Source of the DNA: Lampris incognitus
Lineage: Eukaryota; Chordata; Actinopteri; Lampriformes; Lampridae
Assembly (NCBI RefSeq): GCF_029633865.1
Contig: NC_079211.1
Location: 141,961,345 to 142,025,344 of the forward strand
Reading direction: 5' to 3'
DNA length: 64,000 bases
The notes beneath the pieces are model-generated. The model worked only from the letters and a program-made list of their open reading frames with translations. It was not told where the DNA came from and searched no databases. This document shows, in pieces, positions 1 to 13,431 of the stretch. Position numbers and translations under genes: made by a program. How positions within the stretch are numbered: position 1 is the first letter of the stretch; the number at the start of each line of letters is the position of its first letter.

Positions 1-726
1 ACTCACTGTCATTGTTTTGAGCCATCTTCGCCTTGGTAACAGGAGGAGGTTGCCGATGCAAACTTTCCCTCTGTTGAACGCTGGGGGAGTGGAATAATGG
101 AAAAAAAATTTCCATGCAACTTTTTTTTTAAAGCAACATACGATTTCATTTATGATAAAGGGGTGGGGTGTCTTTGTGGAAATCTAACTAGGTACTAAGA
201 CATGGAGTGAAATGTTTTGCTGGGAAAGGACATCTGAGAATGGATTCATTCTCAGGGATTAAGAGATTTACCAATAAACAAAACAACAAATACCTCTCTC
301 CGGGACCAGAGATTCAAAGATTCAGTTGGTAAATGGCCAGTGAAATGAATTCTAGAGATCTCAAAGTCTCTGCGGTGAATGACTAATATGACAGCCTCAG
401 TAGCCTTGGAGCAATTCATCATAAATGGAAGCGCTTGCAGCTAGCGAGCAGTTTCTTGAAAGACTGCCTGTCAGTTTTTTATTTTTTTGCAAAACATCAG
501 AGTCGTTTTGGTGGTGATGCAAGACGCACGTGAGGAAACGATTCGACGAAGGCAAGACAGAGAGACACGTGTATAGAAATAACCCTTTGCTGCTGCAAGG
601 AGCTCCACACGAATGAACACCAGCGCAGATTGTCGAAATGTTCTGGCGTTATTATAACCAACAATTTGAAACTGGTTTTCCCTTCTGGGTTCGAGAAAAC
701 GACATCTGACTTGTCTTTCTTTGCAG
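1..726 (+). other. Intron or upstream region of SORBS3
   Basis: AT-rich sequence with no exon I can support and no recognised repeat. It ends in the tttgcag acceptor of the first visible exon. Confidence 0.6.
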
Positions 727-797
727 ATCCTTTTGATGCTGGGTGCAAAACTTTAGACCTCTACACAAGGACCATAACGGATGACATGCAGTCACAG
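727..797 (+). CDS. sorbs3: SORBS3 coding exon (first visible)
   Basis: Bounded by tttgcag before and gtaaag after. The first two bases complete a split codon and the exon ends in phase 0. It reads [20 protein letters not shown] and a few more residues. I recognise no domain. Assignment rests on strong splice sites, the open frame and phase agreement with the next exon, so it is less certain than the SoHo and SH3 exons. Confidence 0.65.
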
Positions 798-3700
798 GTA
801 AAGCCATTTTGCTATGGTTTTGGTTGTCTTGATTTCAACTGTTCAACAAATTGCACCTAAAAAAACACTGTGAGAGTCTTATAAGACGAGGGAATATTTT
901 TATGAACCTGATATCCAGGCAGGAAAAACAAAAGTAGAGTACAAAGCAGTTCAAACAAAGGGAAGATAAAGGATAGAATTCCCATGTTCCAGTGTCACAG
1001 TATTTGTAGTATGACTATGGTTAAAATAGGTACCTTTCAATGCTGAGCACAAGGCACAGGTGACCCTGACACCTCCAAAGAAAACACTCCCAACACTCAC
1101 TGAAATCCACATAATTTAAATAGAGAAGGCATGCGGGCCATCATGAGGGGTGGAGGAATCACTGTGGAGACCAAAGGGGCAGTAAAAGATTTCTGAACAG
1201 AGCCAGCACTGCTGGACTTTGAGGTTGACATCAGCGACCCTTTTCCGACCCCCTTTTGCCCCGGCTCCACCCCCTGGCCTGAGAATAGGCAGCCCCACTG
1301 AATAGGTAGTTAATGGGCTCGTAATGGGCCTCTCCTGTTTCAGAGCCCCTGCTTCCATGCCTTGAATGAGGCCTTTCTCCAGCCGCTGCAAGAGAGACGA
1401 TGAAGTGGGTGGAACGACACTTCCCACCGGCCCTGTTTTAAATAAATTAGAGGCCTTCTCATCAGAGGCTACCCCACAGGGGCCAGTTATTCCCCCGAGC
1501 TGCATCTCCGACAAGTTCACATGACCCTCCAGAGAGAGTGTGAGAGAGAGAGAGAGAGAATTTACCCAGGGACAACACAGGGACACGACAGGAGCACACA
1601 TTTAATCATGCACATTACTTTTTTGAAATTCAACAATGCATTTCATCTTTACTTGGCAGCAGGTGGACGTGGTGGACCGTGTAAATGGCTCCCGCATCAT
1701 CCGCTCCGGAGATGGACTTTCCTCAGGTCAGCAGCACTTCCTGACATCTCCTGAGCTGAACCAGGAGGTAGTCATCTCTCCTGGACTCCCTACTCCTCCA
1801 CGGAGTCCCTTTCGCTCGACAAGACTGCCATCTGGAGAACACAAGGCAAGCAACGGTTGTGGTTGTTTTCATGTTGGGGTCCGTGGAATTTGATGTGCGA
1901 TGACGCCCTCATGTGGCAAGATTCTGCAGTGCAACTGAAATTCCTGTAATAGGTGTTAAATGAAACCGCTTCCAGAACAGAATACTTTGAACTGTGATGC
2001 ATTTATTATTAGATGCGACGTACCACATGACCTAACTTCTAACTAACTAACTCGGTCTTTTTATGATTTAACAAAAGGATAGTATACCAACAATCCAGTA
2101 AATATCTGACAGCAAAGACAAGACTAAATTTAAGCGACAATTGTGTAAGATGAAGAGATGATAGTTGAAAATTCGTATATTACAATTTCTTGCATAAAAA
2201 AAGATAAACGACAAAAAGAAAAGGGATAACATACACAGAAGACCCAATCTTTCAGTCAGAGATTTCCAGAAGCTTTTTTATTATTATTTGATAAACTGAA
2301 CGATTTATGAGGTGAATTCAGTTCGAGCAGAAATGGAAGTGACTTCGAACATTTCTGTATGTGAATAAACAATTTACACACAGAAGAAGAACATTTGCCA
2401 CATATTAAAAAGGCAATATAATCTGGATTATTGTAATAACAGATAATACTTTTTAAGGTTAAAGGAACAAAAAAATGTGAGATTTCAGACCTAAAATATT
2501 TCTCAATCGAAAACTGAGATGAGATGGTTTCTGTATTAAGCGTTAATGTAAACTATATAAATTTCTCTATAAGCAAATTCTCAGTCGTGAAGCAAATCTC
2601 AGCAGTTGAAATACAGTTCATCTATGCTGTTGAAACCGGTTATTTTTTTTGCCCGGTGCGGGATTCGATACGGAGTGTACTGCACCACCAGGCGACATCA
2701 CTAACCGCTCGGCTAAAAGGTCAGGCCTGTCAGCTAGGGACTAACGTGTCTTATTAGTAGTTTACACTGTTGTGAGGCAGTAGAGATTTTGAGTATTTCT
2801 GGATTGCATTATAATATTTATTGGAAAGAAAAATGGCAAAATATTGTAACGACCGCAGATGTCCAGACTCGCTAACCCTTGTCTATCGGGTCGGACTCTT
2901 TAGTCGAGTGGTTAACGTAGTCCCCTAGTGGTGCGGGAGACCCGGGTTCGCGTCCCGGCTGCGGCGGCTCCCGGCTGCCCCCTCGCATCCACAACGGTAT
3001 TTCTGTACTCCCTCCACTATTTGCTCCTGGGCTCTCCCTCGTATTCTGTCACTTGCGGTTTCATTCAGGTAGGATTTCACTGAAACACCATCGACGCAGA
3101 AAGACTGCTAACACTGCTACTGCTAGCTTTAATGTACTCAAACAAATCAATCTTCCAAGTTTTCAAGTGTTTCTGATGTGTCAGCTTGCTTCTCTGTGTT
3201 GTCGGTCAGCTACGTGTTGGCTACTAACCGGTTAGCTAGCTGTCGGTTAGCTGTAAACATGGGTCAGACAAGCTAACTTTAGCTCTGTTGAACCGGTGCG
3301 AAAACGTTTGTTTTCACAATTCTAAGCAGATGTTATGTGGATGACATGTTAGCTACTCCGTTTAAAATGTGCTGTTAATATTACTCCTGTAACCGGTTAT
3401 TTTCTTGCCCGGTGCGGGATTCGATACGAGGTGTACTGCACCACAAGGCGACATCACTAACCGCTCGGCTAAAGGGTCAGACCCGTTAGCTAGGGCCTAA
3501 CGTGTCTTATTAGTAGTTTATACTCCGACCTCCAATTACAAACGTATGTCGTTCGTTCACAACAAAGCGACACGACAGTTCTTTGCATCTATGACACGGT
3601 TCATATGTGGACTAATGGGCATTCCTCCATGCTCAAGGTCTCGGGGGTAAATGGAAGTGGCCCCACCAATCTCAGCTTTGGATCCTATTATGGCCCCTCG

Positions 3701-6256
3701 GAATCGCTGGGTAAGCTCGTATATTTTCAAAATCTGTGTTTTGCATCAGTACTTTAAATTTACAATCACGCTTAGTTTATATCTAGTTCTTTTTACGGGC
3801 CAGAGGAGCAGTGAGTTAGGACATTAGGCGTCCAGGGGGTTGCATGATAAATATGCTGTTTTCACCCTTGAAGTGTTCATGCGTAAATAAACCTGAATGT
3901 AACCCTAAATGTGGGGTCATAAGACAATGCCTTGGACTTACTGAGTTTTCCAGTAAAAGTGGTTAAATGTGTTGTAATTTCCTTTTGCTGTTATCCACTG
4001 TCATAAACAAATGCCTTTACAATTGATAAGCTATCTCAGTCAGATGAAAGAATGTATTACACTGTGTACACACAGTGTGTTTTTACAGACTATGTGATAT
4101 TGTACGGCCAGCCCACCTTGTGACCACAGATAGAAACAGCTCAAATGCTTTTAGCAGACCTGAAAGTGATGAGCCGAACAGCTCGAAACGCAAATGGCAA
4201 AATAAACTTTTATTTTTTGTTTTTTTTTGTTCATCTACATCAGGTGGGTTGCCCAATGGCATCCAGACTGGGGGCTCTGCCACCCTGCCACGCAGGTCTG
4301 CTCCCACCAGAGAGGAGAGGCTTATCAAGTTCTCAGGGATTGGTCCAGTGGATGAGACTGGGATGCCTATAGCCTCAAGATCAGTAAGATGAATGGATTT
4401 CAGCTGTTTAATGAGCAGACAATATCATACGGTTTTCATTACCTTGCTCATATCATCCACAAACATTACAGTTCTATGTCAATTTGAGCAAGCCTGTCAT
4501 GGCCCTTATATCCAGTGATTTCTAGTAGTGATCCAATACATCAGGCCTGTTTACTTTGAACAACCCCCTCACCTTTCATACAACAGAGCGTGAACAAGCC
4601 CAGAGACTGGTACAAGAGCATGTTCAGACAGATCCACAAGAAGCCAGAAGGTAAGGGCTCAATTCATCCCTCACCTCTCACACACTCACTCAGTCTTCCA
4701 GAGAGAATTCCTTTCCATCAATGTCATGAACTGGGGAGTTGATCCAGCGAGCAGATATTTCAAGAGGCAAAATAAGACTGAAGGGAAGGGGGAAGTGTGC
4801 CAGAGTCTTATGTCAGTTCTACTTGTTAACTCCCACTGTTCTTCCCTCTTATCCCAGCCCATCTCAAACCAAAACATACATTTATCGTCATTATGAGTTG
4901 CATAAGTGGAGCGCATGCCTTGTTATTTGTGTGGTTAGTGGTACCATCACAGCACTAAAGTAATTTCTTTGGACTAATCTGAATTAATCTGCTTTAGAAA
5001 TCATGCTACAGTTGCTTCGTATTAATAAACAGCCTCTGACATTGATGTATTAGGCCTCAGTGAGCACTACAACAACTTGTCATGTAACCAAGCCTGTCAT
5101 ACCTAATTTTACCACTAACCTTATTGATGGATATATCTTTGGTAGAATGATAGAAGTGAAGAAATCATGAGTCAAATATGATAGCACTGGAATGCAACCA
5201 CCAAATATAGCATTACAATCCATATTTTAAGGTCTGCGGTTAAGACAAACTGAATATGGCTCGAGAAGGGTAGCCTTGAATCCATCTGACATTACTGCAA
5301 TGGAGTAGAGTTGTATGTAGAAGAATGAGTTTTAACATTGGAATCATTTCGTGTGTATTCAACTTCTCAAATGTTCTGTTACATGGCTGAAATCCTCCTC
5401 ATCTTGTGTGATTGATTACCAGAACCAGACCTGAGCGATTCAGAGCGTTGGTCAGATGAACGTAAGTGAATTCATCAAAATCCAAATTCAGCATGATTTC
5501 TTGGCTTGGTTATTCTGTTTTCACCAAAACCTTGCCCATATTGGTCCAATGATCCTCAGGGATCCAGCCATCTACCACCGCAAAGGATGGAAATGAAGCA
5601 GACGATAACCTATTTCGACTAACCCCATATGGAGCCCTTCCAGACTGGTGAGTTTAAATGGATTCAGTTCATTTCATTTCAATTCATTTGATTTCATCAG
5701 TTTAGCTCAGTTTGATTTTATTTGGTAAGATTTGATCTGATAATATTTGACAAGATTTGTATTTAAAAGATTTGATCTATTTTGAATGAATGAATGCCTT
5801 GATTTGTTGTTGCACAGTTGCACAACGATATTTAAACCAATTTCTTCAATTCAAGTCAAGTCAAGTCAAGTTCGATTCAAAACATTTTTGTCCTGATCAG
5901 GAAATTTTTGCAGACAGGTTTTTACAAAAAGACATAAAACAAATGACTAAATTATGGAACCTGCAACATCTATCAGGTAGTGAGTTCATACTGTTGCTAA
6001 AAAGTCACTTGCCTACCTCAACTCCGGTATTCTTAGGAATGCACAAGGTTTTTTTTATATGCAAGATTCGCAAAATTATTAAAGCAGTATTGCAACAGTT
6101 CCTTTAATGAGGGAGTAACTTTTATGTTGATGAGCGTTGACTTTCAAATTATTCTTATCATAATATCTGCGGATGAGACAAAATATTGTGTAATAGACAA
6201 GTTTGAATTTGCTGTTACAAGCACTGACAGCGAAACTATGATTTAGTTGCCCTTCA

Positions 6257-6346
<90 letters not shown>

Positions 6347-7305
6347 GCACGTGCGTGTGTGTGTGTGTGTACTGGGGGATTGTATTTCAGGAGTGAAGAT
6401 GTAGCTAAGCTATCAGACACAGGGAATCATCACCCTCAACCCAAGAGCATATTTGACTTTGAGCCTGGCCAGAGCACCACCACAAAAAACTACAGCCAGG
6501 TGAGGCATTACACACCAGTTTTGTGGCACAGTGCTTGCACTGCTGCCTCACAGCAAGAAGGTTCTGGGTTTGGTTCCCGCCTGGGGCGGTGTTGGCGGGG
6601 GGGGGGGAGTTTGCATGTTCTCCCCAGGCCTGTCTATGTGTACTCTGCATGTTCTCCCCATGCTCAGGTGGGTTATCTTTAGACCAGAGGTCTATCTGTG
6701 TGGAGTTTGTATGTTCTCCCCAGGCCTGTCTGTGTGCACTCTGCATGTTCTCCCCGTGCTCGGGTGGGTTATCTCTAGACTAGAGGTCTATCTGTGTGGA
6801 GTTTGCATGTTCTCTCCAGGCCTGTCTGTGTGTTCTCTGCATGTTCTCCCCATGCTCAGGTGGGTTATCTTTAGACTAGCTGTCTATCTGTGAGGAGTTT
6901 GCATGTTCTCCCCAGGCCTCTCTGTGTGTTCTCCCCATGCTCAGGTGGGTTATCTTTAGACTAGAGGTCTATCTGTGTGGAGTTTGTATGTTCTCCCCAG
7001 GCCTGTCTGTGTGCACTCTGCATGTTCTCCCTATGCTCGGGTGGGTTATCTTTAGACTAGAGGTCTATCTGTGTGGAGTTTGCATGTTCTCCCCGTGCCC
7101 ACATGGGTTTCCTCCAAAATCAGAAAGAACCCCAATAAAAACATGCAGAACACTCTCCTGTCCTGTCCCTAATCACGACATGGGTGTCCTCCTGGAGTTG
7201 GTCCCTGGGTACCGAAAAAAAGGCCCACTGCTCCTGGCTGTCCCTGGAGAAAGGACAGCAGGGTGGGAAAAATGCAGAAGGAACATTTCTTCAGCCACCA
7301 CCCCC

Positions 7306-7359
<54 letters not shown>

Positions 7360-10300
7360 CTAGTGTGCTGCTGTAAACGAGTAAAGTCGCTATTCATATA
7401 CCCATGATCTAACGCTCCAGATGACCACAGGATATTTTCTTTTTGTCTTTCATGGTGACCTCGAAAAGATCTTCCACTGCAATTATTATTTTGTTTTCGA
7501 GAGACTTTCGAGAGACAGCAGGTTTTTTTTTTTTAGATTTGTTTTTGTACAATTTTCCAAGTTCTTTGCTTATTAAGCGTCGTTGTCGGACTTGATCCCT
7601 GGAACACTTTGGATTGTGTAACAGTCCCAAGCGTACAGGTGGGAGGGCAGCTTTGATAGCAGGTTTGAGGATGGGCACTTCTCTCTAAGGATTAAGTTGT
7701 GTCAGTAGCCTCCAAGTCTCTCTTTAGATAACTCATATCCTAATGTTATGTCTTTTCAGGTGGTTAATAATTTGCACGTCCTCTCATCCCACGATGTAGT
7801 CTTTTTCTCACCAGGTGTGCTAGCTTCCGTGCCGATTCGAAAGGCCCAATTTGTAGCCTTCTTCCATAAAATTATCTCCATAGACATGTAAAGACACGAG
7901 CTAAGTATTTCCTTAGTCTGTGGTGAACAACCTTGAATCAGTCATTTATAGCATGGTGGCAGTGACACATGAGGTGCTGTGTATTTATTTGCCACTGGGG
8001 CTGTCACAGATTAGCTTGCGTCCCTTGCACTGTCCATGTGTGGTGGTGATTGAGTGTGCGGTTTTCTGTGTACGCTATCTGTCTTTGTGTTTAAATCACT
8101 GCAGTGATTTAAAAGAGGGATGCAGTATTTGTCGGGGCCGGGTTTCTGAATGGATCTGGCCACAGTGTCCCAGATCTAGTGCAAGTCGAGCCTTGCATCT
8201 GTGCGTGTGAAGAAAAGGAATCTTTGTTTTCAAGCCCCCATGGGAGCTAAGGCGTCTTGTGATCCGCATTACGGCGTTAACCTCATGTGGAGTATAATGG
8301 CCTGCAACATGGAGGCTTATTTTGTTTCCTCTCGATGACAAGGGCCTTTCTTGAAAAAAAAAAAAAAATCCCCGGACAGCAGTTTATACAACTACCGAGC
8401 GCACACACCATATCAGGTGCTGTGCTCCTTTACAGCAACGTCATAGTCTGATTGTGGTGTAGATGACTTATGGCAGAGGGGACGGCCTTGGCTTTAAGAG
8501 TTACACATTCGGCCAAGGTATTTCAGGAAACATGCAAAAAAGAGGAGGGAGCCTGTGGTTCTTTCTCTCTAACCTAGCCTTTTAAAGTATTACTTGATTA
8601 AAACTACGGGAGTTATCGGACCCTAAGTCTTTGTGCAGAAGGGGTGGAAGAGGTTTGGCTGGCTGATATATGGATTTTGGCTGGCTGTCATAGCATTTCC
8701 GGCTTTAGTTTGTATAGATCCAGACTAAATTATGCTGACTGCAATTTAGACCAAAAACCACACTTGTGGGTGTTTAACTAGATTCTTGCCTAGATTGACA
8801 TTTTACATTCAACCTGTGCTTATGTACAACTTGACAAATTGGTCTTGTTGTCTTTACTTTTCCTGCTCTCTTTTTTCAAGTTTTTTGCAGATTTTGTGTA
8901 ATCATGTTTAGGCAATCATGATATCAAATATGGGTCTTTCTTTTTCTTTTTTCTTTTTTTTACTAAATGTGTGCTCATCTGTCACATGATGTCAGCTCTT
9001 ACTACTATCTAGTATCTAATACTCAGTAGGTCAGCTTGAGGGTGAAATAATGTAATCTCATATTTGATCAAATTAAAGGTATGACAGTTTTGAATATGGG
9101 CCGCCATACAGCTATAAAAGACTGAAGTACAAAACAATACTGTCGTTGCCATTTTTCACAATAGCCAGCAGTGGCTCGATGCACGAGCAAGCAACCTGAA
9201 TTCTGGTGGAATTTAAAAAGATCCTGCATGGACGGTACTCTGAAACAATTAGCAGGAAGTTGAAGCTTACAAATGAATAAAAGGCAGGGGGGGGGTACAC
9301 AGATATGCTCCTTTGATTGTTGTATTCTCGGTCTTTAGGTTCACCAACCCCAAAACAAACAACCAGAGAAACCCCGCTCTCCCTCATTGGAGGTAAGGAG
9401 CTTGTATGTTGTACTTGATCAGTTGCATTTCTCCTTTCTTTCTTCTGTTTATAGAGGTTTTTTTTTTTTTAGTAGTTTCAGGTTTTTCCCCATTCAAATG
9501 GGACATCATTGGCTTCAAGTGAATTGGAATCTGTGTCAGTGTTTTAATTTTACCCTTCCAACTCCATCACTGCTCTGGCTCAGGCCAGTCTGGTCTCTGA
9601 ATTGAGTCGATATGAGGCAGAGCTGGACTTGGAGATCCAGGGCCTGGAGAGAAGGCTTTCCCAGAAGAAGCAGCGTAAAGGCCGGGGTGAGGTACTGAGC
9701 CCTCCTCCTCCTGACTGTCTCTGCTGCAGCATCCCCCCCCACCCCTACCTCCCATCCAAAATCTCACCCTCACTCCCCTATCCCCAAAGAAGGCTGGCCT
9801 TCTGAGAGAGACCACCCTGCTTGCTAGCTTTGACCGTGTACATTGTTTTTTTTGCTGTGACCTGGATGACAGCCCCAAGAACCACCTGCCTGCCTTGCAC
9901 TTTGATGAGTCTGCTATTCTAATCATCTGCCTGCAATCCAACCCACACATATACACACAAACACGCACACACACATGACATATATAAATCTGCCTGCAAA
10001 TGAAGACTGATTGATTTATTGATTTGCCTCTCATCTCTGAGTAGACTGTGTAGATCATTACATTGCACTTGCAAGAAGGAGACTTCAATTCTGACTTCAA
10101 ACGATGTGGTCGGTTCCCACATCTGCCTTGTGTTGATTTGTAATGTGATTAAATCAGCTTCACGCACTGCTGATTTTTTTTCTTTCTTTAGTTTCAGAGA
10201 GATCTTGGGCTCTTGTATTCAAAGGAGCATAGGACCCAGGGGATTTCTTGCTCCTTTGGGAGTGGTCAACACCTCTATTCTGTCTAAGTTCTGAGATTTC

Positions 10301-12892
10301 CTCTGTGTTGAGATACTGCGAGCAGTGAAGTACTGCGGGGAACAGCATTTTAATGTGGTCTGTGTTTGCAGGAGGCCAGAAGCACAGATCCAGGACGCGC
10401 CTCAGGCATAGGGACAACACATTCCAGGTAAATGAGAGCACTAACCATTTCTTCATATAACAAAATTATAGTGTGCATGATTATGTAGCTCGGGCATTTA
10501 GGAATTTTTAATTAGGACCTCTCTCACATTGTGGTTGTGTTGTTTAAACTGAGAAAGCCGGAGGCGGTGCTTGAACATAGTTGTCATTTGAAAGTCAAGG
10601 CACTCAGTCTCTGTTGTAGGCCTGTAGCATTCTGTGGTGGAGAGGGATATTGCTCTAAGTCACTGTTATTATGTTATTATTTGCAATAGCAGTCTGTTGT
10701 AGAGTCGAGAGACATAACTGTCAAGAAGACACTCAGTAAGATGGGCATGTGCATATTCTACTTCGTAAACAAATGCAAACTTGTAACTTCTTAGGATGTT
10801 TTATTGTTCCAAGTGGATTTTTATGGGTGTGCATCCTGCTAGCAATAATAATTGTTGGGTAATACCAAGGCAGGTTAATGGATAGGTTGGGGTTAATCAC
10901 CACATACCTGACCTCCACTGAGGCCAGCTCCCGGCCTCTTAATCCACTGCAATATTGCTTCATCAAATATGAATACCTGAACCGTGGCCATCCTGCCCAC
11001 TGCCTCGTGTCGCTTTAAAGACAAGGTGTACAATGATTGGAAAACACAAGTCATTATAGCTTCTGACAAATCAGCTGAGAACCCCCCCGCACACGTTGCA
11101 GGGTTATCTGTTAGCTGGTTCAGTGATTTACTGCACTGGACTCCTGCCCTAATGTTGCTGAACTTTAACAAGTTCAATTCCAATAATTGTTAGTTCAAGA
11201 GCATTCCAGTTTTCTTACCTAGCGTGCAATGCATCCTCGGATGATTCCCCCTCAGTTGTTGTTTGCAATGTTGAGTTTATGTGTTTTCGCCTGGCAACCC
11301 CTTGCCTACCGGGGGGCCTTTTAATGTTCTCTTTGTAAAGGAGTTGCAAAATGGAAAAATGGAGCAAGGAGAATGTGGTAGTTTTTTTTTTTTGTGCTTC
11401 CTGTCTGTTGGACCACTACCATTTCAGACAGATGCCGCCAGCTGCAAGCACTAGAGAGGAACACAACGCTGATGCTTATCAGTATGTGCTCATCAGTTCA
11501 GGCAGGAGTCATCTAGGTCATCACGTTCATCACATTGTTGAACGATGTCTCTTTGCCATTGAGGCAATATTTTATTGAGTCTCCTTCCCTTATTTAAACA
11601 TGACTCTGGCAGCTGTAATGATGGTGGGCCTCTCAAGCATCAGGACATGAGTCAGACTCTCATTTGTTTGACCTTCCGCTAATCATTTGCAACATCTGTC
11701 TCATCTCGGTCTTGTTCATTGTGTGAAAACCCGCGACTCAAATTGAACGCCTGGCCTTTATGATGAGTGCTGTATACTTCAAAACACAACATATGGTCTT
11801 TTAGCAGAGTACGACACTTGGGTCTGCATGCCTTGTAAGGACGGTCTGCTGTCTGAGACGATGTTTGAAAGCACGGCGATAAAAAGTTTCAGTTTTACTG
11901 CTTTTTTTTCTTTCCAGCTCTTTGTCGGTACCAAAGCAGCCCGCCGGTCATTCTGTTCGCCCACCGCCAGCCGCTGCTCCGAGGACGGCGTCTGTTCCCT
12001 CACACGGTAAAGATGTTTTCTCTTGTCTTGTTGTGCAACGTGACACGCAGGCCGCTATTTAGCATAATCTCTGCCATGACTGGGCCTGTCTTTATAGACT
12101 CCAACAAGGCTAATAATTGCGGTAGCTAAATACCATGAAAAGCGCATTCCATTACTGTTAGTCTATATTGCAGATACATTGTAGTGTCTGAGGTAATAAT
12201 GAAAAAGGCGAATTCTGGAACCCCACATTTCTTCACATGTAGTCAGTCTTCTGAAGGCAGCAAATGTACAGTAGACTACTGATCTAATCAGCAGGCAACG
12301 TGTCTGATGAAAGCTTCCAGTAATTCAATTCAGGTCCCATGATTCTATTTCATCTTCTGCGGTGTCTTCTGGCCTGGTGTGGCATATTTCAGAGGGAGGT
12401 TGATGTGAGCATGGAAAAGCCCCCTCGGTATCAGTGGAGAAGGAGAGGGTAGGAGGGTGTGGAGGAAACACAGAAAAGAAGGAAGTGGAACTGTGCCGGA
12501 AGACCTGATTATAGATTAGCTTCATCCAATTGTTTTACTTTGGAAATTAGTCCAGGGTGAGCCAGAGAAAACTTTTGTCTTCTGTGTCATAACATAATGT
12601 ACAGAAAACAGTTTCCATGCTTAGACCCCCCCCCCCCATCCCATGCACTTGTGTGCGCTGTGGTTGCTGTTTTAAAGGCACGCTGGCTTGTGTCCCTGTT
12701 ATTCATTAATAGTCCCTTGACTTCTAACTCTCTCTACCTGGTTGTGCTTTTTCCCTCTTCACTGTAATTTACTCTGCAGTGGATCGCCTCTCCCCTGCAT
12801 GTAACGCTATGGAGCCCCCACCTAAGCGAGAGGAGAAGAAGGTAAGTTCATAATGATTTCACATTTATACATATGTGTTTTATAAATATATA

Positions 12893-12941
<49 letters not shown>

Positions 12942-13069
12942 ATAAAGATAGATGTAAGAAAAAACTTTAATTCATAGCAGTACAAGCCTGTTCATGCATC
13001 GCACACTCATCAGCTGCCAAGTTGGCTATCAAGTTGGCTGTATACTATTGACGGTTTCTGAACCCCCCC

Positions 13070-13166
<97 letters not shown>

Positions 13167-13396
13167 CCAGTGAGTCAAGTAAATTCTTTATGAAACAGTA
13201 CAAGCCTGTTTCATGCCCATCAGCTGTCAATAATAATATTGATTATTATTGATTATTGACAGCTGATGATTGCGTATGGCATGAAACAGGCTTGTACTCT
13301 CTCATAAAGAATTTACTTGACTCACTGGATTGTTTTGCTCCTTATTTGTTTAGCACTTTCCCTACTGTTGAGTGTTTCATTTAACAAAGTTATACA

Positions 13397-13431
<35 letters not shown>

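Noticed and set aside
2889..2970. Functional tRNA gene
   Set aside because: The tRNA-like head recurs elsewhere with different flanks, I cannot pair a clean acceptor stem, and no Pol III terminator follows directly.
6079..6682. ORFs of about 110-140 codons on both strands
   Set aside because: They consist of Cys-Val or His-Thr repeats read from the GT microsatellite; the only real coding part is the exon 6391-6499.
6531..7407. Cys-rich ORFs of 120 and 156 codons
   Set aside because: The repeated peptide comes from the SINE-derived 96-bp minisatellite; no start context, splice sites or homology.
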